Assembly (NCBI GenBank): GCA_965250195.1
Contig: OZ252295.1
Span: 744,001 to 808,000, forward strand
Reading direction: 5' to 3'
Length of the DNA: 64,000 bases
Origin: CAUZIR01 sp965250195
GTDB taxonomy: Bacteria; Chloroflexota; Dehalococcoidia; Lucifugimonadales; UBA2962
Position 1 is the first letter of the stretch; each line of letters begins with the position of its first letter. Shown piece by piece: positions 8,610-16,952 of the stretch. A program made the position numbers and the translations under genes. The notes under the pieces were generated by a model. The model searched no databases. It saw only the letters and a list, made by a program, of their open reading frames with translations, and was not told the origin of the DNA.

Positions 8610-9082
8610 GAGTCACCGGCCTTACAGCGGTCGCACAACACGTCGATCTCGATGCGGTGACCGACGATGTCACCCTCGACCTCGGAGCCTATGGCCCGCA
8701 TCAGGCGCTCTATGGTGGCGTCCCGGAACTCCTGTACCCGGCCGCAGTTGAGGCAGACAGTGTGGTGGTGGTGCTCAACCCGTGCGAGGCTGTATCTGGG
8801 GCCGCCGGCCGGCGTTTGCAGCTTGCACACGACGCCGGTCTCCAGCAGCAGCTTCAGGGTGCGGTAGACGGTCGCCCGGCCGACGCCGGGTAGCTCATCG
8901 CTCAGCGTCTCGGCCGAGAACGCACCGCTCTTTCCCTTTATCACGTCGATGACGCTCAGACGCGGCCCGGTAACGCGGTGGCCCTGGTCTTGCAGGGCGG
9001 CAACCATGTACCGCCCACCACCGTTGATCGAGCCCCCTTCAGATACCGGTGTCTGTTGCTGTTTTGTCGTCACTGCGGTCAC
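8606..9082 (-). CDS. Fur-family metalloregulator
   Basis: The 158-residue winged-helix repressor has the DNA-binding part GHRVTGPRLSVIDVI and VGRATVYRTLKLL, the metal-sensing HHHH stretch (VEHHHHTVCLNCGRV) and two structural zinc knuckles, CLNC and CDRC. This is a Fur/Zur/PerR type; the metal cannot be decided from sequence. The GTG at 9082 gives a 25-residue extension with no family match, and an ATG at 9007 (MVAALQDQGH) may be the true start. It follows the M42 peptidase gene by 58 bases, so it may be cotranscribed. Confidence 0.92.
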   Translation of the reverse strand: MTAVTTKQQQTPVSEGGSINGGGRYMVAALQDQGHRVTGPRLSVIDVIKGKSGAFSAETLSDELPGVGRATVYRTLKLLLETGVVCKLQTPAGGPRYSLARVEHHHHTVCLNCGRVQEFRDATIERLMRAIGSEVEGDIVGHRIEIDVLCDRCKAGDS

Positions 9083-9140
9083 ACCTACAAACTATCATCG
9101 CGGCCGTATCGCCATCAAACGAGGCGAGGTCGGTCGCCGA

Positions 9141-10223
9141 TCAGTCGAAGCTCTTCACGGCCTCGACCGTGGCGGCATCCAGTCGGCGCACGACACCCGC
9201 CACTAACGCGACGAGGCCGTCAAAGTCGGACCGTTCGATCACCCCGGTATGGCTGTGCAGGTAACGGGTCGGCACGGTGACGTTGATCGATGGCGCACCG
9301 GCGCGGCTTTTTTGCATCTCGGCCCCATCTTCCCCGTAACCGGCGAGCACGTTGTACTGGAATGGGATGCCCTCGGACTCGGCGGTCGCCACGAACAGAT
9401 CACGCAGCTTGAGGTTGGGCAGCATTGAACTGTCGTGCAGGAAGATGCCGGGGCCGTCTCCCAGCCGCTCTTGCGCCTCGTCTTTGGTGATGCCGGGATG
9501 GTCCCCCGCGACACCGACCTCCAGGCTAATGCCGATATCGGGGTTGACCTGGTAGCTCGACGTCTGCGCCCCGCGAAGCCCGACCTCTTCCTGCACGGTG
9601 CCCACGCCTACTACGGTGTTGGGACCGGGGTCGGCCCTGATGGACTTCATCACCCCGACGAGGGCCGCACAGCCGATGCGGTCGTCCAGCGCCTTGGCCA
9701 TGTAGCGCGTACCTCCGGCCAGCTCTGCGAAACGGCTATCCGGCACCACCGGGTCTCCCGGCCGAATGCCCAGCCGGGTCTCGGCGTCTTTCTTGCTCGT
9801 TGCGCCGACGTCGATGAACATCTCGTCGCGCTTAAAGACCTTCTTGCGCTCATTGGCGTCCATGACATGCACCGACTTCATGCCCGTGAGGCCGGGTATG
9901 GGCCCGTTGCGCGTCAGGACCGTCCACCTCTGGTTGATGATGGACTGGTCGAGCCAGCCGCCGAGGGGCAGGATTTTCAGATAACCATCCTCGTCGATGT
10001 ACTTGACCATCAACCCCAGCTCGTCCATGTGAGCGGCGAGCATGACCCTGGGCCTGTCGGACTTTCCCTTCTGCGTCGCGATCACCGAGCCGATGCCGTC
10101 CGTCTCTACCCCGTCAGCGATGGGCACAAGCTCGCGTTTGAGGATGTCCCGGACCGGACCTTCGAACCCGGTAGGTCCGTATGCGTTTGTCAGCTCTTCG
10201 ATCAGTTTTCTTGCTTCGGGCAA
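9141..10223 (-). CDS. M42-family metallo-aminopeptidase
   Basis: The 360-residue enzyme resembles M42 tetrahedral aminopeptidases (PepA/FrvX). Visible features are AHMDELGLMV (metal-binding His-x-Asp), LDDRIGCAALV (bridging Asp), TVQEEVGLRGA (catalytic Glu pair) and a C-terminal PTRYLHSHTGVIERSD with the last metal histidine. It is full length. It likely trims peptides in the cytoplasm. It sits 31 bases after CoA-transferase subunit B and before the Fur gene on the same strand. Confidence 0.94.
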   Translation of the reverse strand: MPEARKLIEELTNAYGPTGFEGPVRDILKRELVPIADGVETDGIGSVIATQKGKSDRPRVMLAAHMDELGLMVKYIDEDGYLKILPLGGWLDQSIINQRWTVLTRNGPIPGLTGMKSVHVMDANERKKVFKRDEMFIDVGATSKKDAETRLGIRPGDPVVPDSRFAELAGGTRYMAKALDDRIGCAALVGVMKSIRADPGPNTVVGVGTVQEEVGLRGAQTSSYQVNPDIGISLEVGVAGDHPGITKDEAQERLGDGPGIFLHDSSMLPNLKLRDLFVATAESEGIPFQYNVLAGYGEDGAEMQKSRAGAPSINVTVPTRYLHSHTGVIERSDFDGLVALVAGVVRRLDAATVEAVKSFD

Positions 10224-10254
10224 TTCACTTTCTCCAGTTCGTTCAGTGGGCGAC

Positions 10255-11025
10255 CTAACCCTTGAGGTAGACGCCGCCGGGGTCGACCTCCCGGCGCAGG
10301 AGTTCGACTATATCTCCAGACGGCGGCTCGATGGTGGGAATGCCGTGAGGTCGTTTCAGATCGAAGCCGGTGTTTTCTTGCACTTCATCGAACCCTACAC
10401 CGGGCGCGAGCTTGCTCACTGCAAGTGTCCCGGTGGACCGGTCGATCTCCATCACGCACAGGTCGGTGATGACTGATATCTCCGGGCACGGTACGGGCAG
10501 ACCCGCCACCTTTCGGGCATCCGGACCATCAAGATAGCCGGGACTGGTTATGTAGTCACAGCGCTCGGGAAAGCGGCGGCGCTCGTGCCGGGTGATGATG
10601 AGGATGCGCGGCGAATGAGAGGCGAGGTCGTTCGCGCCGCCGCTACCGGGCAACCGGACCTTGGGTCTTTCGGGATCACCAATGACAGTTGAATTGAGGT
10701 TGGCGTATCGATCTATCTGGGCGCCGCCCAAAAACGAGACGTCAGCCAGCCCCCGTTGCAACACGCCGCCCAGCGACGAAAGCAGCGAGCCGTGGCTGAC
10801 CGCCCGGTGCATGACGCGCGGGTCCGAAACGGAGATGGGCGTGGGCAGGACCCTCGGTGCCACAGGTCCCGTTTCGACGATGTAGCACATGTTCGGCGCA
10901 TGGGTGCGCTGGGCGAGCAGCCCCGCGACCATGGGCAGGCCGGTACCTACGAGCACGACGTCGCCGTCGCTGATGTGGCGCGCCGCCTCCACTACCATCA
11001 AGTCATCGGGCTCGTAACCGCTCAA
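10255..11025 (-). CDS. Family I CoA-transferase, beta subunit
   Basis: The 256-residue subunit is of the glutaconate/3-oxoacid CoA-transferase type. It keeps GDVVLVGTGLPMVAGLLAQ at the N-terminus, SFLGGAQIDRYANLNST and the glycine-rich GSGGANDLAS, which resemble GctB-like proteins. Its start overlaps the stop of the alpha subunit by 4 bases (translational coupling), so the two form one enzyme moving CoA between carboxylic acids. The substrate is unknown. Confidence 0.88.
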   Translation of the reverse strand: MSGYEPDDLMVVEAARHISDGDVVLVGTGLPMVAGLLAQRTHAPNMCYIVETGPVAPRVLPTPISVSDPRVMHRAVSHGSLLSSLGGVLQRGLADVSFLGGAQIDRYANLNSTVIGDPERPKVRLPGSGGANDLASHSPRILIITRHERRRFPERCDYITSPGYLDGPDARKVAGLPVPCPEISVITDLCVMEIDRSTGTLAVSKLAPGVGFDEVQENTGFDLKRPHGIPTIEPPSGDIVELLRREVDPGGVYLKG

Positions 11026-11966
11026 ATCAGACGCTCCATCTCGTTGCGCAGTTCGGCCCTTCTCTCGTCGCTAACGGCCCAGTCCAGGAAGCCGTCGAAG
11101 TCGGTGGGCCCTTCGATTGCGAGGCGTAGATAATCAGCGTACTCGTCGCCACCGGCGCGGGCGACGCGCTGGTACTCGACGATGTGCTCACGGTCGTGCT
11201 CGTAGCGGCGGTACACGGACGTGGGGTAGCCGCCGAAGGGCTGCTGCACGACCGCGTCGACGAACAGGAACGGCACCGTGGTTTCTCCCGGGTTGTCCCG
11301 AAAATAATCCGGGCCGACAAGCTCTTCGCAGCTTACGATTACCGCCTTGGACGCCTTAACCATCTCCGGCTCGTGGGTGGAGAAGCCATCTATCGCGAAG
11401 TTGCCGGATGCGTCCGCCTTCTGGACGTGGACGATAGACACGTCCGGGCTGAGCGCGGGCAGGAGCGCGACGGGATCGTCCTCCTCGGAAAATGGATTGT
11501 TGATGAGCGCGTATTCGGGGTCGGGGCCCTCGGCACGCTTGGTGGCCAGAATATCGGACCCGAGCAGGCTCTTGATGGGCATGAACGGCAATCCCAGTGA
11601 AGCAGCCAGGAACCGGGACGCCATACCGAGGTGGCTGTAGTCGGCGACGGTCAGTTCCCCCGCCTCGGCCGCCGCCCGCCAGCGAAACGCGGTGCCGTAG
11701 CGCTCCAGGTTGCCGGTGCCGCACTCGGTGCGACTGACCAGGCCCGCGCCGACGAGCACGTCCATGGACATGGCCAGGTTGCAGCCCACTATCGTCAGGC
11801 CTCTCTTACCTTGCCTGACAATCTCAAACGCCAGCGCCATGGGGCAGCGGCCGATGCTCTGGCCGCCCATGCCCAGGACGGCGCCGTCGGGCACGAAACG
11901 CTCGACCGCCTGGGCCGCCGTTATCACCTTATTTTTCGAAGATTTCCCCAACGCACTTCCCTGCAT
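11022..11966 (-). CDS. Family I CoA-transferase, alpha subunit
   Basis: The 314-residue subunit starts with KNKVITAAQAVERFVPDGA and GMGGQSIGRCPMALAFEIV, the GctA-type CoA-binding start, and contains GFSTHEPEMVKASKAVIVSCEE in its second half (quoted in part). It is the first gene of a run A-B-M42-Fur on the minus strand. Together with subunit B it should make a heterotetrameric acyl-CoA:carboxylate CoA-transferase, possibly for catabolism of a dicarboxylate or steroid-like acid; that specificity is a guess. Confidence 0.87.
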   Translation of the reverse strand: MQGSALGKSSKNKVITAAQAVERFVPDGAVLGMGGQSIGRCPMALAFEIVRQGKRGLTIVGCNLAMSMDVLVGAGLVSRTECGTGNLERYGTAFRWRAAAEAGELTVADYSHLGMASRFLAASLGLPFMPIKSLLGSDILATKRAEGPDPEYALINNPFSEEDDPVALLPALSPDVSIVHVQKADASGNFAIDGFSTHEPEMVKASKAVIVSCEELVGPDYFRDNPGETTVPFLFVDAVVQQPFGGYPTSVYRRYEHDREHIVEYQRVARAGGDEYADYLRLAIEGPTDFDGFLDWAVSDERRAELRNEMERLI

Positions 11967-12041
11967 CCCAACGTAAGGCTCACCGGCCTCGTAGGACGCA
12001 AAATTGTAGCAGGCGCGCGGGTGCAGCTATGATGCGGGCCA

Positions 12042-12866
12042 ATGGGTTTAGCCGGTGGGTTAGGGGGGACGGATTTGGAGCTTGGCCTCGCGGGAAAAGT
12101 GGCGGTCATAGGTGGGGCCAGCATGGGCCTGGGACGCGCCTGCGCCGAAGCGCTTGCGGCAGAGGGGGCGGCCCTGGCGATCTGTAGCCGCGACGAGAAG
12201 CGCATCGCGGCCGCCGCCAAGGAGATCGCCGAGGGGACCGGGGTCGACGTGCTTGGTCTGGCCGCCGACCTGTCTCGGCCAGAGGAGATTCAGAGGCTGA
12301 TGGCAGCAGCGGTCGACCACTTCGGCCGCCTGGACATTCTCGTTAGCAACTCGGGGGGCCCGCCGGTGGCCACGCCGATGGAGGCTACCGAGGCGCAGTG
12401 GGACCGGGCGGTGCAACTCTCGCTGATGTTCTTCGCACGCATGAGCCGTGCCGCCGTCCCGCACATGCGTCGAGCAGGAGGCGGTCGCATCACCAACATC
12501 CTGGCGAGCACGGTGAAGCAACCGTTCCCCTCACTCATGCTATCCGGCGCTACTCGCCTCGGAGCGGTCGGTTATTCGAAAGCCCTGTCGGACGAGCTGG
12601 CGCCGGAGGGGATATTGGTCAACAACATCGCGCCGGGGTTCCTCACGACAGAGCGCATGATGGAGGTGGTCACGGGACGCGCGGCCGGGGGAGAGATGAC
12701 GGAGGATGAGGCCCTCTCTGAACTGACGAACTCAATCCCTATGGGCCGCGTCGGGAGGCCGGAGGAGCTGGCGGCGCTGGTTGTTTTCCTCTCCTCGGAC
12801 GCGGCCAGCTACATCACCGGCACGACCATCCCCGTCGACGGCGGCTTCGTCCGCTCCATGCTCTAA
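12042..12866 (+). CDS. Short-chain dehydrogenase/reductase
   Basis: Classical SDR of 274 residues. The NAD(P)-binding loop is GGASMGLGRACAEAL, the NNAG-equivalent is SNSGGPP, and the active-site YSKAL (Tyr-x3-Lys) follows a Ser-like strand. The C-terminus PVDGGFVRSML is usual for FabG-like enzymes. The N-terminal ten residues before LELGLAGKVAVIGG could be leader; a TTG inside may be the start. It is divergent from the CoA-transferase run and followed by an M24 peptidase gene. Substrate unknown. Confidence 0.9.
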   Translation: MGLAGGLGGTDLELGLAGKVAVIGGASMGLGRACAEALAAEGAALAICSRDEKRIAAAAKEIAEGTGVDVLGLAADLSRPEEIQRLMAAAVDHFGRLDILVSNSGGPPVATPMEATEAQWDRAVQLSLMFFARMSRAAVPHMRRAGGGRITNILASTVKQPFPSLMLSGATRLGAVGYSKALSDELAPEGILVNNIAPGFLTTERMMEVVTGRAAGGEMTEDEALSELTNSIPMGRVGRPEELAALVVFLSSDAASYITGTTIPVDGGFVRSML

Positions 12867-12915
12867 AGGGGCGAGGCCCGTCCAGAAATGACCATTCAGC
12901 CTTGATTACTTTTTA

Positions 12916-14094
12916 ATGGCACAGTTTACGGAGATTGCCAAACAGGCTCGGGCGTTTATGGTCGAGCGCGGCATTGGCGGCTGGCTCCTCTACGACTACC
13001 GGTACTCGAACCCGGTCATGTGGGACGCGCTCGGGCCCGTCGCGTTCCTCACCCGCCCCTGCTGGCTGTGGATCCCGGCCGAAGGCGAGCCGGTGCTGAT
13101 GCCGAGCACGGTCGATCTGAGCCGATTCAATGACATGCCCGTCGCCAAACAAGCATGGTCTAGACGGGACGAGATGATCGAACTGGTGCATGGCGCGGTC
13201 GCCAGCTCTGGGAGGGTTGCGATGGAGTACTCGCCCAGGGCCGAGCTTCCCCGGGCCGCCAGAGTGGACGCGGGCACGGTTGAACTGGTGCGCGAGGCGG
13301 GGGTGGAGGTGGTGTCGTCGGCCGACCTGTTCCAGTACGCCACCCAGCGCTGGGGGACCGAGCAACTCGCGTCGCACAGGGCCGCAGCCGACCGCCTGTC
13401 CCAGGTCGTGCTGGAAGCATACGCATTTATTGGCGACCGGCTGTCGGACGGCGTCCGGGAGCACGACGTGGCAGACTTCATCCGCCGCAGGTTTACGGAC
13501 GAGGGCCTGGCCATCCTGGACGGCCCGGTGGTGGCCGCCAACGCCAACTCTGCCGACCCGCACTACGAGCCGACGCTCCGGCGCTCGGCAACCATACGGC
13601 CGGGCCACTGGGTGCTCATCGACCTGTGGTCCCACCTGGCGGGCGAGGGCACCATGGCGGCGGACATTACCTGGACGGGGTATGTGGGCTCCGAGGTGCC
13701 AGCAAAGCACAGAGAGGTCTTCGACACCGTGATCGGAGCCCGCGACGCGGCTGTCGAGCACCTGCGCATCGCCCACTCGCAGGGCAGCGTGCTAATGGGC
13801 TTTGAGATGGACAGGGTCGCCCGCGACTACATCACAGAGGCCGGGTACGGACACTACTTTAAGCACCGGCTGGGCCACAGCATCGGCCGGGAGATCCACT
13901 CAAATGCTGTGAACTTAGACGACTACGAAACCAGGGACACACGGCAGATCATCCCGGGCATCTGCTTTTCGGTGGAGCCGGGAATCTACCTGCCGGAGTT
14001 CGGGGTGCGATCCGAGATCGACGTGTTTTTGTCGGAAGACGGCCCCGTGGTCACGACGACGATGCAGACCGAGCCGGTTTTGGTCGCGGTCTAG
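12916..14094 (+). CDS. M24-family Xaa-Pro peptidase-like protein
   Basis: The 392-residue protein has a creatinase-type N-terminal domain (residues 1-150) and a pita-bread catalytic domain. Metal-ligand positions are visible at VLIDLWSHLAGEGTMAADIT (Asp...Asp), HRLGHSIGREIH (His), FSVEPGIYLP (Glu) and VRSEIDVFL (Glu). The first ligand motif reads DLWS where many dipeptidases have D.G/D, which is common in this branch. It probably cleaves Xaa-Pro bonds or acts on a small amide. Confidence 0.88.
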   Translation: MAQFTEIAKQARAFMVERGIGGWLLYDYRYSNPVMWDALGPVAFLTRPCWLWIPAEGEPVLMPSTVDLSRFNDMPVAKQAWSRRDEMIELVHGAVASSGRVAMEYSPRAELPRAARVDAGTVELVREAGVEVVSSADLFQYATQRWGTEQLASHRAAADRLSQVVLEAYAFIGDRLSDGVREHDVADFIRRRFTDEGLAILDGPVVAANANSADPHYEPTLRRSATIRPGHWVLIDLWSHLAGEGTMAADITWTGYVGSEVPAKHREVFDTVIGARDAAVEHLRIAHSQGSVLMGFEMDRVARDYITEAGYGHYFKHRLGHSIGREIHSNAVNLDDYETRDTRQIIPGICFSVEPGIYLPEFGVRSEIDVFLSEDGPVVTTTMQTEPVLVAV

Positions 14095-14169
14095 TCACCC
14101 GCAGATCGTCGCGGGATCACCACAACAAGCACACACGGTCGCGCGACGACGGTTGCCGGCACGCAGTGC

Positions 14170-14313
14170 CTAATCTGAACTGGGCAGCCGCTTGGGCTGC
14201 TGGACGACCATCTCCTGGCCGTCGCACTTCACCACGCCGGTGCCCGCCTTCGTGCACAGGAGCGTGACGCCCGTGTCGAGCGCCCGGTAGCGTTTGCCCA
14301 GTTGGGTGGCCAC
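14170..14313 (-). CDS. 47-residue mini zinc-binding protein (desulfoferrodoxin-N-like)
   Basis: Starts with GTG at 14313, two bases after the stop of the next upstream small gene. The product runs MATQLGKRYRALDTG... and ends QQPKRLPSSD. It resembles short desulfoferrodoxin-N-like proteins of the form GKRY-C-x-C...C-C-G-x-x-M-x-x-x-x-P-K-x-L-P-S-S-D. Only two of the usual four cysteines remain (LLCTKAG and VVKCDG), so metal binding may be altered. Function unknown. Tight spacing suggests translational coupling with its neighbour. Confidence 0.7.
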   Translation of the reverse strand: MATQLGKRYRALDTGVTLLCTKAGTGVVKCDGQEMVVQQPKRLPSSD

Positions 14314-14315
14314 TG

Positions 14316-14447
14316 CTACTTCTTCACCTCGAGCGGCCGGTCGCAGCACGTCAACGCGCCGTCGTCGCCGCGAGTGACCACGAACTCGGCGCCGCAGTCG
14401 GAGCACACTAGGCGAGAGCCGGTCTTGTTTTCGGGTTCGTCGGCCAT
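14316..14447 (-). CDS. 43-residue mini zinc-ribbon protein
   Basis: Very short gene starting MADEPENKTGSRLVCSDCGA and ending RPLEVKK. It has CSDC (residues 15-18) and a CC pair (residues 34-35), the full four-cysteine set of a zinc ribbon, unlike its downstream partner. The stop is followed after two bases by the next GTG. It looks like the complete partner of a tandem pair that arose by duplication. Function unknown. Confidence 0.7.
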   Translation of the reverse strand: MADEPENKTGSRLVCSDCGAEFVVTRGDDGALTCCDRPLEVKK

Positions 14448-14499
14448 GTCCGTTCGATTATATCGACGCCGCGCTACCGAGTTCCACAATTCGTGCGAG

Positions 14500-15282
14500 C
14501 TAAATCGCCTGCCAGATGCCGCCCGCCAGGACGATCAGCCCGAAGAAAATTACGAAACTCCCAAGGTTGACGCGTTCGGCTACTCCCATGAACAGGCGAA
14601 TCACGACCAGACCTACTACAAACGCGATCGCCGCCGATACAAGCGCCTCGCCGGACCAGGTGAAGCTCTCACTCAGACCGGCCCAGAGTGCGGCGCCAAG
14701 TGAGGCTGGAACGCTCATTAGGAAGCTCAGGGCCAGCGCCTCGCGCCGATCGATGCGCCGGGCGAGCAGGACGGCGACGGTGGTGCCCGAACGGCTAAGG
14801 CCCGGCAACACCGCAAGGCCCTGGCCGATGCCCGCGATGACGGCGTCGCGCAGCGTCAGGTCGGCACGGCCTCTCTCACCGGCGACCTTGCTGCGCAATT
14901 GCATGTATCCGGTCACCAGCATCAGTACTCCCACGACGGCCATGACCGAGGCACCGACCCGTGCGGAAAGCTCTTCCAGGCCGATCAGCAGGCCCAGTCC
15001 AATGGGCGCACTGACGAGAGTCGCGACGATGAGGAAGGTGAGGAACGGCGACGGCCGACCCCGAAGGCTCGTGACTTCCTTGACGATCCCAATGCAGTCC
15101 CGCCTGAGCACGATGAGCACCGAGGGCACGGTGCCGATGTGCAGCCAGAGGGCGAACTGGACGGCCTCTTCGAAAGACTTGTCGAAGAAAAACGAGTAGC
15201 TGGCCGACACGACGCCCTCGGACGACACCGGGAGCCACTCGAACACGCCCTGGAGGGCGCCGAGCAGGAGGGCTGCTGTCAC
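14500..15282 (-). CDS. uppP: Undecaprenyl-diphosphatase UppP/BacA
   Basis: Integral membrane phosphatase that recycles the undecaprenyl-diphosphate carrier of peptidoglycan synthesis. The 260-residue protein carries both signature motifs: GALQGVFEWLPVSSEG near the N-terminus and PGLSRSGTTVAVLLARRI in the middle, plus about seven hydrophobic segments. In the first motif the usual ExxPISSxxH ends in Gly rather than His (VSSEG), a common variant in some phyla. Slightly short but complete. Confidence 0.92.
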   Translation of the reverse strand: MTAALLLGALQGVFEWLPVSSEGVVSASYSFFFDKSFEEAVQFALWLHIGTVPSVLIVLRRDCIGIVKEVTSLRGRPSPFLTFLIVATLVSAPIGLGLLIGLEELSARVGASVMAVVGVLMLVTGYMQLRSKVAGERGRADLTLRDAVIAGIGQGLAVLPGLSRSGTTVAVLLARRIDRREALALSFLMSVPASLGAALWAGLSESFTWSGEALVSAAIAFVVGLVVIRLFMGVAERVNLGSFVIFFGLIVLAGGIWQAI

Positions 15283-15385
15283 TGCGGGCCAAGCCCGTGC
15301 ACGCCTGTAAGCACGGGTTCACCTTAACCTAACGGCCGCCGAACCCGGAACCTGCCGGAGATATAATCGAGCTGCCAGCCCACGT

Positions 15386-15472
15386 GGGGAAGTGTCGGAA
15401 TCGGTAGACGAGCATGATTTAGGATCATGTGCCCGAAAGGGCGTGCGGGTTCGAGTCCCGCCTTCCCCACCA
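15386..15472 (+). tRNA. tRNA-Leu (UAG)
   Basis: Class II tRNA with long variable arm. The acceptor GGGGAAG (15386-15392) pairs with CTTCCCC (15462-15468), followed by A and encoded CCA. The anticodon stem CATGA/TCATG holds the loop TTTAGGA with anticodon TAG. The variable arm is GCCCGAAAGGGC and the T arm GCGGG-TTCGAGT-CCCGC. Everything downstream to about 62 kb looks accessory, so this gene may be the integration site of an island. Confidence 0.97.
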
Positions 15473-15575
15473 AGCTATACAAGATCAAGAACATTCGGAT
15501 TGAGATTCAGCTTGGCTCTGTAGGTTCTACTGGAGACAGTCTCCGTCAGTACCAGGACTCGATTGGCAATAGAGT

Positions 15576-16439
15576 ATGAAGTACATCCGACAATCATGGA
15601 TTCAGAAACTGCGCCGGGCGTTGGGAACGAACCGGGGCGGCATGTCTCGTATGTACACACCCTCCACTAGAGGCGGCACACCCATCCGGCAAACGAAACT
15701 GTCGCCGGACGGGCTGGAGTTCACCGAGGACGTGTCTGAGGCCCGGTGGGTGGAGGAGAGCTTCTCAGCCTTCGGGACGCTGCGTTCCTTGCTGCCCGAA
15801 GGGTTTGCGGCGTACGCCCGGATTTTCCACCCTGCCTACCTGAATAGAGATGAGGATAGGCCGGTCCGGTGGTCTACGGTGGCCGAGTGGACGGGACGGA
15901 CGGTCCATCCGCTGATGCAGTTCGAACGTATCGCAGGTCTGAGTGAAGACCCTCAACAGATGTACAAGAATCCACCGTGGGGTTCCCATCCACGGATAGG
16001 GTCTATCCCTGAACGGGAGTGCCGTACCCTGGTCGAGGTGCTCAGGGGTTTTACCTCGACCCCTGACAGTTGCTACTTTTGCCTTTGGGAAGGCTATGGA
16101 AACATCGACACTAGCCTCTACAAGGCTAGTTCTCGGGTGAGAGCTCCGGGGCGGGACTACCTGCTATTCCGCGGGCCTATCGATGCCATCATGGCATTCA
16201 TTACAAAGGATGGGCCTTTCTGGGGGCATTCGCCGAGCATCTGGTGGCCGGAGGACAGGGCGTGGTGTGTAGCAAGGGACATCGACCTGTTCGACACCTA
16301 TGTTGGTGGGAGCCGAGAGTGCATCGAGGCGGTCCTAAGCAACCCGGACCTGGAGGCGTTACTTACAACTCTAGACGCTCGACTTGATCTAGGTGGAGAC
16401 ACCATCAATGCCAGGTACGTGTCCGGAGGTTGTGGCTAG
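15576..16439 (+). CDS. Family A uncharacterised protein, intact copy
   Basis: Product of 287 residues with no fold I recognise. It is soluble-looking and rich in Trp, Pro and Tyr. Conserved-looking blocks are LPEGFAAYARIFHPAYL, WTGRTVHPLMQFERIAG, RECRTLVEVLRGF, YLLFRGPIDAIMAF and SIWWPEDRAWCVARDIDLF. The same blocks recur in two broken copies in this window (33.9-34.5 kb and 20.95-21.07 kb), which shows that these blocks belong to a real family and that it has been copied locally. There is one Cys-x2-Cys-like stretch (CYFCLWEG). The ATG at 15576 gives the longest frame; homology to the copies starts within 25 residues. Confidence 0.72.
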   Translation: MKYIRQSWIQKLRRALGTNRGGMSRMYTPSTRGGTPIRQTKLSPDGLEFTEDVSEARWVEESFSAFGTLRSLLPEGFAAYARIFHPAYLNRDEDRPVRWSTVAEWTGRTVHPLMQFERIAGLSEDPQQMYKNPPWGSHPRIGSIPERECRTLVEVLRGFTSTPDSCYFCLWEGYGNIDTSLYKASSRVRAPGRDYLLFRGPIDAIMAFITKDGPFWGHSPSIWWPEDRAWCVARDIDLFDTYVGGSRECIEAVLSNPDLEALLTTLDARLDLGGDTINARYVSGGCG

Positions 16440-16470
16440 GGACTAGACTATACGAGGCCGTAGGAGTGTA

Positions 16471-16875
16471 CTGATAATTACCGTCATATCGGCGTGGACG
16501 GCCCATCTATCGGCCTGGGCAGCCAGTGTCTGGTTGGTGCTCGGTCCGGCGTACCAGGGAGTGGCGGTAACGACCGAGGGGACCACACGGGTCAGCGCTA
16601 CCTTCATCGGGACAAACGGTCTGCACTTTATCTGGGTGCCGATCGTACCCGTCCTGCTGAGCGGTATCGCGTTGATGGCCGTCAGGCGAACCGGTCCCGG
16701 GCCGACCGGACGCAGGCTGCTCCTTTGGACAATCTCTGTCGTGTTCCTGGGGTTCTGCGCACTGGGGTTATTTTCTTTCGGCTTCCTCTATCTGCCGGTG
16801 GCGCTCTCACTGATCATCGTGGCGGTGGCCGACCTGTGCTCGGCATCGCAGCGATTGTCGTGGGGATGGCGCTAG
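16471..16875 (+). CDS. Family B small membrane protein, possible CTG start
   Basis: The frame encodes about 134 residues with three or four hydrophobic segments (SAWAASVWLVLG; FIWVPIVPVLLSGIALMAV; LLLWTISVVFLGFCALGLF; LPVALSLIIVAVADL). Its paralogue at 35.2 kb shares these and the leader SAW-x-AH. The first ATG/GTG/TTG (TTG at 16534) would cut the first shared helix. Upstream in frame a CTG at 16471 has AGGAG four bases before it, and the paralogue has the same layout. After VADL the other frame continues with hydrophobic residues, so the C-terminus may be frameshifted. Function unknown. Confidence 0.5.
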   Translation: MIITVISAWTAHLSAWAASVWLVLGPAYQGVAVTTEGTTRVSATFIGTNGLHFIWVPIVPVLLSGIALMAVRRTGPGPTGRRLLLWTISVVFLGFCALGLFSFGFLYLPVALSLIIVAVADLCSASQRLSWGWR

Positions 16876-16931
16876 TTGCGATTACCCTTGTTGCGCTGCC
16901 GGGACTCGCCACCACGTTTGAAGCGACGGTA

Positions 16932-16952
16932 ACCACTTCCTGGGACTCTACT
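16932..16952 (+). repeat. Solo IS256-type terminal sequence (copy 1)
   Basis: 21-bp sequence including CACTTCCTGGGACTCTACT, identical to 20010-20030 and to the right end of the IS256-family element at 61507-61527, all in the same orientation. It contains the TAG stop of the minus-strand gene at 16948-17568. Confidence 0.7.

Noticed and set aside
12913..13776. 287-codon minus-strand open frame
   Set aside because: Antisense shadow of the M24 peptidase gene, whose motifs are clear on the plus strand.
15450..15472. Attachment-site duplicate of the tRNA-Leu 3' end elsewhere in the window
   Set aside because: I scanned for TTCGAGTCCCGCCTTCCCCA and did not find a second copy; the island boundary remains an inference.
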